Of a stretch of 64,000 nucleotides of DNA, positions 43,720-50,125 are shown one piece after another; position 1 is the stretch's first letter, and the number at the start of each line of letters is the position of its first letter. Both the position numbers and the translations under genes were made by a program. The DNA comes from Corallibacter vietnamensis (GTDB lineage: Bacteria > Bacteroidota > Bacteroidia > Flavobacteriales > Flavobacteriaceae): contig NZ_BAABBI010000001.1 of the NCBI RefSeq assembly GCF_039537875.1, positions 744,001 through 808,000 of the forward strand, written 5' to 3'. Below the pieces are notes generated by a model. That model searched no databases. It had not been told where the DNA came from and saw only the letters and a program-made list of their open reading frames with translations.

Positions 43720-44265
43720 TTATAATGATTGTGAGTTTAAACTTGCCTTATAGGCTTCTATTTTTTCTATTAAAATCATTCTAGCTCTAGCTAGGTTTGA
43801 TTTTGAGGTTCCTGTTGTAATTTTTAGCATATCAGCTATGTCTTTATGCGAATAGCCATCCATTACATATAGGTTAAAAACTAACCTGTAACGATCAGGT
43901 AACTCTTGAATGATTTGTAGTAAAAAATCTATTGAAATATCAAAATCATCATCAATAGTAACTTCTACAATTTCAATTTTACTTTCATCAATAATCTCAA
44001 AAACACCTTGGTTTCTATAGCGTTGTAACGCGGTGTTTACAGCTATTCGTTTTAGCCAGCCTTCAAAAGAACCTTTGTGTTTATATTGTGATATTTTGTT
44101 AAAAATAGTCACAAAAGCATCTTGCAGATTATCTTCTGCTTCAGCATAATTTCTAGAGTATTTTAAGCATATAGAAAACAATTTACTCGAATAGAGTTGG
44201 TATAGTTCACTTTGTGCTTTTGTCTCATTATTAATGCATTTATGTATGAGTTGTTTTAAACTCAA
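43720..44265 (-). CDS. ECF RNA polymerase sigma factor
   Basis: A 181-aa sigma-70-like extracytoplasmic-function factor. Region 2 runs KAQSELYQLYSSKLFSICLKYSRNYAEAEDNLQDAFVTIFNKISQYKHKGSFEGWLKRIAVNTAL; region 4 is LPDRYRLVFNLYVMDGYSHKDIADMLKITTGTSKSNLARARM. It starts at TTG 44265, with no better ATG. The anti-sigma/barrel gene begins one base after its stop (43719), so the two are made together. Expected targets are envelope genes. Confidence 0.93.
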   Translation of the reverse strand: MSLKQLIHKCINNETKAQSELYQLYSSKLFSICLKYSRNYAEAEDNLQDAFVTIFNKISQYKHKGSFEGWLKRIAVNTALQRYRNQGVFEIIDESKIEIVEVTIDDDFDISIDFLLQIIQELPDRYRLVFNLYVMDGYSHKDIADMLKITTGTSKSNLARARMILIEKIEAYKASLNSQSL

Positions 44266-44293
44266 ATAGTTACATTTATTAGTTAAACATAAA

Positions 44294-44704
44294 TTAATCT
44301 ACAACGGGCACTTCAACAATTAAGTATTGATCTTCTCCATATTCATCTTCACCTTGCCAAAACTTAAAGATATAAGAATCTGAATTTGTCACTTCAAAAT
44401 TAAACGATGTTTCTAATTCATCATTGTTAGATATACAATTTTCATTATTCACAAATACAGTTGACACAATAGCAACAGTTCGCTTGTTGGCTTCTTTAGT
44501 GTAATATATATCACTAAAGGTATGACAGTTTGAGACTCTAAGATAGGTTAATGATATTTCATAAACTTCTCCGCGTTCAAATTCATCAGGTAAAGAGGCG
44601 CTTTCTACAGGCAATATTTCCATGTAAGTATTTGGTGAGTCATCACCAACACTACAAGAGAATAAGGTTGCTAAGGTAAAAAGCAAGATTAGGAGGCGCT
44701 TCAT
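44294..44704 (-). CDS. Small lipoprotein upstream of the sigma factor gene
   Basis: A 136-aa lipoprotein: signal peptide, lipobox LFSCSVGDD (Cys17), then a small beta domain with strands such as VYEISLTYLRV and VAIVSTVFV. SVGDD after the Cys is an acidic surface-export-like tail. I recognise no family. It is encoded 28 bases upstream of the ECF sigma gene on the same strand, so it may be part of that regulatory operon, perhaps as a sensor or a target. Confidence 0.65.
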   Translation of the reverse strand: MKRLLILLFTLATLFSCSVGDDSPNTYMEILPVESASLPDEFERGEVYEISLTYLRVSNCHTFSDIYYTKEANKRTVAIVSTVFVNNENCISNNDELETSFNFEVTNSDSYIFKFWQGEDEYGEDQYLIVEVPVVD

Positions 44705-44780
44705 TTTAATTTTTATATTTAAAAATAGATGCTTTAACCTTAAGATGCATAAAGTGTAAAAAGGTTGCGTTTAAAAATAA

Positions 44781-44807
44781 AAAAATCCCGAAGAATTCGG
44801 GATTTTT
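44781..44807 (-). terminator. Terminator of recA
   Basis: Stem AAAAATCCCGAA / TTCGGGATTTTT (44781-44792, 44796-44807), loop GAA. The T run is on both strands; it lies 6 bases beyond the recA stop on the minus strand. Confidence 0.88.
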
Positions 44808-44813
44808 AAAATA

Positions 44814-45815
44814 TTATGAAGCTTTAATTTCTTCTTTAATTTTAGTTTCAAGCTCTTCTTGAAGCTCTGGGTTATCTTTTATTAAGGCTTTAACAGCGTC
44901 TCTACCTTGCCCTAACTTTGTGTCGCCGTAGCTAAACCATGAACCACTTTTTTTAATGATTTCAAAATCTACAGCGATGTCTAAAATTTCTCCAACTTTA
45001 GAAACGCCTTCGCCATACATAATATCAAATTCAGCAGTTTTAAACGGTGGCGCTACTTTGTTTTTTACAATCTTAACGCGGGTTTTGTTTCCTGTAACTT
45101 CGCCATCGGTTGCTTTAATTTGAGTTGAACGGCGTATATCTAACCTTACAGAAGCATAAAATTTAAGTGCATTACCACCTGTTGTTGTTTCTGGGTTTCC
45201 AAACATAACACCAATTTTTTCACGTAATTGGTTAATGAAAATTACAGTACAGTTGGTTTTACTAATAGATGCTGTAAGTTTTCTTAAGGCTTGAGACATT
45301 AAACGTGCATGTAAACCCATTTTAGAGTCTCCCATTTCACCTTCAATTTCACTTTTTGGTGTTAAAGCAGCTACAGAGTCAACAACAACAATATCTATGG
45401 CTCCTGAACGAATTAGGTTGTCAGCAATTTCTAATGCTTGTTCACCATTATCAGGTTGAGAAATTATTAAGTTATCAATGTCTACACCCAATTTTTCAGC
45501 ATAAAATCTATCAAACGCATGTTCAGCATCAATAAAAGCAGCAATGCCACCAGATTTTTGTGCTTCAGCAATAGCATGTAGTGTTAATGTAGTTTTACCA
45601 GAAGATTCTGGTCCATAAATTTCAATAACTCGACCGCGCGGATAACCACCTACGCCTAATGCTAAATCTAAACCTAAAGACCCAGAAGAAATTGCTTCTA
45701 CATCTACAACAGCTTGGTCGCTCATTTTCATAACAGTTCCCTTACCGTAGGCTTTGTCTAGTTTATCTAAAGTTAGTTTTAGTGCTTTTAATTTTGCTTC
45801 TTTCTCGTTGCTCAT
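44814..45815 (-). CDS. recA: Recombinase RecA
   Basis: A 333-aa recombinase with Walker A GPESSGKTT (68-76), Walker B VVVDSVAAL, loop L1 EGEMGDSKMGLHARLMSQALRKL, loop L2 INQLREKIGVMFGNPETTTGGNALKFYAS, and the acidic C-terminal tail. It catalyses homologous strand exchange and SOS signalling. It is a single-gene unit ended by a strong hairpin. No clear -33/-7 promoter was seen close to the ATG. Confidence 0.98.
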   Translation of the reverse strand: MSNEKEAKLKALKLTLDKLDKAYGKGTVMKMSDQAVVDVEAISSGSLGLDLALGVGGYPRGRVIEIYGPESSGKTTLTLHAIAEAQKSGGIAAFIDAEHAFDRFYAEKLGVDIDNLIISQPDNGEQALEIADNLIRSGAIDIVVVDSVAALTPKSEIEGEMGDSKMGLHARLMSQALRKLTASISKTNCTVIFINQLREKIGVMFGNPETTTGGNALKFYASVRLDIRRSTQIKATDGEVTGNKTRVKIVKNKVAPPFKTAEFDIMYGEGVSKVGEILDIAVDFEIIKKSGSWFSYGDTKLGQGRDAVKALIKDNPELQEELETKIKEEIKAS

Positions 45816-45902
45816 CTATCAATATTTTTTCTTGTGTAATTAATGCTAAAATACTACATCTTTTATCACTTTACAATTTTATGACGCAACCTTTTTACAC
45901 TT

Positions 45903-45935
45903 TTTGCATCTACTTAATAAAGTGGGAAACTTTTG
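45903..45935 (+). promoter_or_regulatory. Candidate promoter of the 28-codon transcript
   Basis: TTTG (45903-45906), 21 bases, AACTTTTG (45928-45935), one mismatch from TAnnTTTG. It is followed by a small hairpin ACCGT/ACGGT (45948-45962 region) at the predicted 5' end. Confidence 0.4.
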
Positions 45936-46004
45936 CTATGAAATGAACCGTAAAGAACGGTGAATTTTATCTGATTTTTTTAGTAACTATTTAAAAATGA
46001 ACAG

Positions 46005-46091
46005 ATGAAATTTTTTAAAAAATGTATTAATGCATTAGGTGTTTCAGTTGCTATTTTTATAAACAGCAACTGTAAAGCCGATGGAGGTTAA
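46005..46091 (+). CDS. Candidate micropeptide of 28 aa, lipoprotein-like
   Basis: Open frame of 28 codons plus stop in the 456-bp recA-trhO gap. It begins MKFFKKCINALG, has a hydrophobic core (about residues 8-19), then INSNCKADGG and stop. Basic N-terminus, hydrophobic middle and a Cys five residues from the end resemble a lipoprotein signal with almost no mature part, although Asn before the Cys is atypical. A promoter-like pair lies upstream and a strong terminator downstream, so a dedicated transcript of about 250 bases is likely. It may instead be a small RNA. Confidence 0.4.
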   Translation: MKFFKKCINALGVSVAIFINSNCKADGG

Positions 46092-46160
46092 CTCTTATTA
46101 ATGTTTTTTCAATTTAGAAAATAAATTAAAAAATTATTAATAACGAGTTAGTCTACTTAA

Positions 46161-46192
46161 AGCACTTTATGAAAGCCATAAAGTGCTTTTTG
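46161..46192 (+). terminator. Terminator of the small transcript upstream of trhO
   Basis: Perfect 11-bp stem AGCACTTTATG / CATAAAGTGCT, loop AAAGC, then TTTTTG. No annotated large gene ends here on the plus strand, so it implies a short transcript upstream. Confidence 0.8.
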
Positions 46193-46224
46193 TTTATATA
46201 AACTTTAAAACGTTTTAAAAATAG

Positions 46225-46232
46225 TATCTTTG
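46225..46232 (+). promoter_or_regulatory. -7 element of trhO
   Basis: TATCTTTG, full TAnnTTTG match, 39 bases before the ATG and just after the terminator of the small transcript. Confidence 0.55.
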
Positions 46233-46271
46233 CAGCAAAATAAATCTTTAACCTTAAAAACGTAGTATAGC

Positions 46272-47342
46272 ATGCAACTGTACAATAACTTAAGCGCTAA
46301 AGAAAGAGCTGAACTTATAGACCAAGCAGGAAAAGAACGCTTGACAATCTCTTTCTACAAATACGCCAAAATTGGTAATCCAGAACTTTTTAGAAACCAT
46401 ATGTTTTTAGCTTGGGACAAACTAGATGTTCTAGGTAGAATTTATGTAGCTTTTGAAGGCATTAACGCTCAATTATCTGTTCCTGCAGATAATTTTAATG
46501 CTTTTAAAGAACATTTAGATACCATTTCATTTTTAGAAAATGTACGATTAAATATAGCCATAGAACACGATAACTATGCCTTTTTAAAGCTAAAAGTAAA
46601 AGTGCGAGAGAAGATTGTAGCAGATGGTCTTAATGATGACACTTTTGATGTAAGAGACAAAGGCGTACATGTTGATGCTGAAAAATTCAATGAACTTATT
46701 GAAGATCCAGATACTGTTTTGGTTGATATGCGTAATCATTACGAAAGTGAAATAGGTCACTTTAAAAATGCCATTACTCCTGATGTAGATACTTTTAGAG
46801 AATCTTTAGATTTGATTGAAGAAGATTTAAGAGCGCATAAAGAAGATAAAAAACTAGTTATGTATTGTACAGGTGGAATTCGTTGCGAGAAAGCCAGTGC
46901 ATATTACAAACACAAGGGCTTTAAGCAAGTATATCAATTAGAAGGAGGTATCATAAATTACGTTCGTCAAATTGAAGAAAAAGGACTGGAAAATAAATTT
47001 TTAGGTAAAAATTTTGTGTTTGATCAACGTCGTTCTGAACGCATATCAGATCACGTTATTGCACAATGTCACCAATGTGGAGAACCTGCTGATATGCACA
47101 CAAACTGTGCTAACGAAGCTTGTCACTTACTATTTATACAATGTGACTCTTGTAAAGAAAAAATGGAAAATTGCTGCTCTACAACATGTATGGAAATAAA
47201 CCGTTTACCTCATGAGGAGCAAAAAGCATTACGAAAAGGGCAAGGAAATAGCAATGACATTTTTAAGAAAGGTCGCGCAGATCATTTGCCTTATAAAAAA
47301 GACTTAAGGAATATATTTGATACCTTAAGCAAAACCCAATAA
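46272..47342 (+). CDS. trhO: tRNA uridine 5-oxyacetic acid hydroxylase TrhO (rhodanese-related)
   Basis: A 356-aa YceA/TrhO protein. The N-terminal acylphosphatase-like domain reads GRIYVAFEGINAQLSVP; the rhodanese domain has LVDMRNHYESEIGHFKNAI and the active-site Cys in MYCTGGIRCEKASAYY; a Cys-rich C-terminal zinc-like module follows (HVIAQCHQCGEPADMHTNCANEACHLLFIQCDSC). The family makes 5-hydroxyuridine at position 34 of some tRNAs. The radical SAM gene follows at once (adjacent stop and ATG). Confidence 0.93.
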   Translation: MQLYNNLSAKERAELIDQAGKERLTISFYKYAKIGNPELFRNHMFLAWDKLDVLGRIYVAFEGINAQLSVPADNFNAFKEHLDTISFLENVRLNIAIEHDNYAFLKLKVKVREKIVADGLNDDTFDVRDKGVHVDAEKFNELIEDPDTVLVDMRNHYESEIGHFKNAITPDVDTFRESLDLIEEDLRAHKEDKKLVMYCTGGIRCEKASAYYKHKGFKQVYQLEGGIINYVRQIEEKGLENKFLGKNFVFDQRRSERISDHVIAQCHQCGEPADMHTNCANEACHLLFIQCDSCKEKMENCCSTTCMEINRLPHEEQKALRKGQGNSNDIFKKGRADHLPYKKDLRNIFDTLSKTQ

Positions 47343-48347
47343 ATGAACGTTTATAAACTTTTAAAGTTAAATAGAAACATAAAGAGTCATAGAATTAAGT
47401 TTTTAGGGCTCTTTATGTTACATAAACTTAATATGCGTTATTTAGCGGTTAACCTAGATCCGGTAATGGCGTGTAATTTGCGATGTAAAATGTGTTATTT
47501 TACAGATGCTGATTATATAAAAACTTTAAAAGGGCAGTTTAAAGACGAAGAAATAGACCTTGTAGCAAAAACAGTTTTCAAGCGAGCATTAAAACTACAA
47601 ATAGGTTGCGGCACAGAGCCAACCTTATATAAAAATTTAGTGAAAATTGTCGCTTTGGGAAAACAATATAAAGTGCCTTATATCTCAATCACTACAAACG
47701 CTAACTTACTTACAGAAGAAAAAATAGAAGCGCTCTTAAAAGCGGGATTAGACGAGTTTACAATTTCGCTTCATGGTGTAAACAAAGAAAGCTATGAAAG
47801 CTTTATGAAAAAAGCGAGTTATGAAAAATTTCATAACGCTTTTAAGGCCTTTCAAAAGCTAAAAGCACAATACAACTTTAAAGTCCGCATCAATTATACT
47901 TTTAATAAGGATAATTTTTACGAGCTTGAAGACTTTTTCAAACACTTTAACGGTAAGAGCTTTGATATACTACAAATAAGGCCTATTCAAAAAATAGGAA
48001 ATACCGAGTACAGCGATTTTGATTTAGAAACAATAAGGGCCGATTATCCCAAATTAATAAATCACATCAAGGCACGTTGTAAAGAAAATAACATCACGCT
48101 TTTAGCACCTGATGCTATACCAAACAAAAACGATGTAAATAATTCTAGTCTTATTTTTGACTACACTTTTTGTTACATCTCACCGCAAAAATTCTGGAAA
48201 GAAGGTTTTAACTGGAAAACAGAAAGCTTTAATCAATATTCAAAAAAAATAGGTTGGAGTAAGCAATTGTTATCCAATGTGTTTAAGTCTGAAAAACAAT
48301 TAAAATCTTTAGCAAACAGATTAAACTACGACGTAGAATTTAATTAA
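47343..48347 (+). CDS. Radical SAM protein
   Basis: A 334-aa enzyme with the cluster motif CNLRCKMC (Cys-x3-Cys-x2-Cys, about residues 40-47), and a TIM-barrel with ITTNANLLTEEKIEALLKAGLDEFTISLHGVNKESYESFMK. The C-terminal part has isolated Cys residues (KARCKENN, DYTFCYIS) but no full SPASM pattern. It could be a peptide- or nucleotide-modifying or a cofactor-maturing enzyme; the substrate is unknown. It is directly after trhO (co-transcribed). Confidence 0.85.
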   Translation: MNVYKLLKLNRNIKSHRIKFLGLFMLHKLNMRYLAVNLDPVMACNLRCKMCYFTDADYIKTLKGQFKDEEIDLVAKTVFKRALKLQIGCGTEPTLYKNLVKIVALGKQYKVPYISITTNANLLTEEKIEALLKAGLDEFTISLHGVNKESYESFMKKASYEKFHNAFKAFQKLKAQYNFKVRINYTFNKDNFYELEDFFKHFNGKSFDILQIRPIQKIGNTEYSDFDLETIRADYPKLINHIKARCKENNITLLAPDAIPNKNDVNNSSLIFDYTFCYISPQKFWKEGFNWKTESFNQYSKKIGWSKQLLSNVFKSEKQLKSLANRLNYDVEFN

Positions 48348-48424
48348 AATCTCTATTTCAAAATAGTCTTTTCAAGTCTTTAGAATAATCTTATCTTTAC
48401 ATCTTTAACAGATTATTAATCGTC

Positions 48425-48448
48425 TTCTGAAAAAAGCTTTTTTCAGAA
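48425..48448. repeat. 24-bp perfect palindrome upstream of ricT
   Basis: TTCTGAAAAAAG followed by its exact reverse complement (axis at the AGCT in the middle). No T run follows, so it is not a standard terminator. It lies 19 bases before the ricT ATG, where a leader hairpin or an operator could act. Confidence 0.6.
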
Positions 48449-48466
48449 TCAATATATTCAAAATTT

Positions 48467-49639
48467 ATGGCTTGTGGAAGTTGTTCAACAGGAAAAGATG
48501 GTCAGCCAAAAGGATGTAAAAATAATGGAACTTGTGGTACCGATAGCTGTAATAAACTAACAGTTTTTGATTGGTTATCTAACATGTCTTTACCTAATGG
48601 AGAAAAACCATTTGAATGGGTTGAGGTTCGTTTTAAAAACGGAAGAAAACATTACTATAAAAACACAGAAAAATTAACCTTAAGTATTGGTGACATTGTA
48701 GCTACACAAGCACAATCAGGCCATGATATAGGTATGGTTACTCTTACCGGAGAGTTGGTGCGTATTCAAATGAAGCGCAAAAAAATATCCGAAAAAAGCG
48801 AAGAGATTTTAAAAATTTACAGAAAAGCTTCTCAAAAAGATATTGATATTTGGAGTGCAGCGCGCGAAAAAGAAGAACCTATGAAGGTAAAAGCGCGCCA
48901 ATTTGCAATAGACTTAAAATTGCAAATGAAAATATCAGATATTGAATATCAAGGAGACGCAAGTAAAGCCACGTTTTATTATACAGCAGAAGAGCGTGTA
49001 GACTTTAGAGAACTTATCAAAATTTTTGCTAGAGAATTTAAAACCCGAATAGAAATGAAGCAAGTAGGGTTTAGGCAAGAAGCATCAAGACTAGGTGGTA
49101 TAGGTTCATGTGGTCGTGAGTTATGCTGTTCTACATGGCTAACAGATTTTAGGTCAGTAAGCACATCTGCTGCTAGATATCAGCAATTATCTCTAAACCC
49201 GCAAAAACTTGCAGGACAATGTGGTAAGCTAAAATGTTGCTTAAACTATGAGTTAGACACCTATTTAGACGCTATAAAAGACTTTCCAAAATCTGACGTA
49301 AAGCTATATACAGAAAAAGGTACAGCTGTTTGTCAAAAAACAGATATTTTTAAAGGTTATATGTGGTTTGCTTATGAAGGCGAATGGGCAAATTGGCATA
49401 AAATAACAAAAGAACAGGCTAAAGAAATTGTTGAACTTAACAAAAAGAAAAAGAAAATTTCAAGCCTAGAAGAATATGCTGCAAGTTTACTAGATGATAC
49501 TAAAGTTGAGTTTGAAAACGTTGTTGGTCAAGATAGTTTAACACGTTTTGATAATCCAAAATCAAATAGAAAACGTAGAAATAATAGAAACAAACGAAAA
49601 AAGCGATCACCTCAAAACAAAAAAAAGAATGCGAAATAA
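48467..49639 (+). CDS. ricT: RicT/YaaT-like PSP1 domain protein
   Basis: A 390-aa PSP1-domain protein. A Cys-rich N-terminus (CGSCSTGKDGQPKGCKNNGTCGTDSC) is followed by the PSP1 core, with FYYTAEERVDFRELIKIFAREFKTRIEMKQVGFRQEASRLGGIGSCGRELCC and GQCGKLKCC. The last ~50 residues are a basic tail (KKKKISSLEEY ... NRKRRNNRNKRKKR). In Bacillus, RicT is part of the RicAFT iron-sulfur complex that adjusts RNase Y action; a similar RNA-decay role here is inferred. The gldH gene starts within its last 11 bases. Confidence 0.88.
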   Translation: MACGSCSTGKDGQPKGCKNNGTCGTDSCNKLTVFDWLSNMSLPNGEKPFEWVEVRFKNGRKHYYKNTEKLTLSIGDIVATQAQSGHDIGMVTLTGELVRIQMKRKKISEKSEEILKIYRKASQKDIDIWSAAREKEEPMKVKARQFAIDLKLQMKISDIEYQGDASKATFYYTAEERVDFRELIKIFAREFKTRIEMKQVGFRQEASRLGGIGSCGRELCCSTWLTDFRSVSTSAARYQQLSLNPQKLAGQCGKLKCCLNYELDTYLDAIKDFPKSDVKLYTEKGTAVCQKTDIFKGYMWFAYEGEWANWHKITKEQAKEIVELNKKKKKISSLEEYAASLLDDTKVEFENVVGQDSLTRFDNPKSNRKRRNNRNKRKKRSPQNKKKNAK

Positions 49640-50123
49640 CATTTTGTTAGCGTGTTTTATCGTAGTTATAACAATAGTTTCATGTGATTCTAGAAGCGTA
49701 TACGATGTGTACAAATCTGTTCCTAACACTTGGCACAAAGACTCTGTTGTAAGCTTTAAAATATCACCACCTGATTCTATAAAACCGTATAATTTGTTTG
49801 TGAATTTAAGAAATACAAACGATTATAAATACAAAAATTTATTTCTTATTGTTGAGATGAATTTTCCTCACGGAAAAAAAGTAAAAGACACATTAGAGTA
49901 CGAGATGGCTAAACCTAATGGTGAGCTATTAGGAACAGGTTTTACTGACATAAAAGAAAACAAACTATGGTATAAAGAAGGTGTTGTTTTTAATGAGTCT
50001 GGAGAATATACCGTAAATATCCAACAAGCAATGAGAGAAAACGGAAAAGTAAATGGGGTTGTTGAGCTTGAGGGAATTACAGACGTTGGTTTTAGAGTAG
50101 AAAAGTCAGAAAATAATAAATAA
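49629..50123 (+). CDS. gldH: Gliding motility lipoprotein GldH
   Basis: A 164-aa lipoprotein from ATG 49629 (MRNNILLACFIVVITIVSC, lipobox Cys19). The earlier ATG at 49548 would run in the ricT coding frame and put 27 charged residues before the signal, so it is rejected. The mature domain has SVYDVYKSVPNTWHKDSVVSFKI and the family-like YNLFVNLRNTNDYKYKNLFLIVEMNFP. GldH is required for gliding and chitin use in F. johnsoniae. The gene order ricT-gldH-PBP1A is what I know from that species. Confidence 0.92.
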   Translation: MRNNILLACFIVVITIVSCDSRSVYDVYKSVPNTWHKDSVVSFKISPPDSIKPYNLFVNLRNTNDYKYKNLFLIVEMNFPHGKKVKDTLEYEMAKPNGELLGTGFTDIKENKLWYKEGVVFNESGEYTVNIQQAMRENGKVNGVVELEGITDVGFRVEKSENNK

Positions 50124-50125
50124 GT

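Noticed and set aside
46103..46126. 7-codon ORF after a GGAGG in the recA-trhO gap
   Set aside because: Too short to support, and Shine-Dalgarno pairing is weakly used in this phylum.
49548..49628. ATG 49548 as the gldH start
   Set aside because: It adds 27 charged residues before a clear lipoprotein signal peptide and lies inside ricT.
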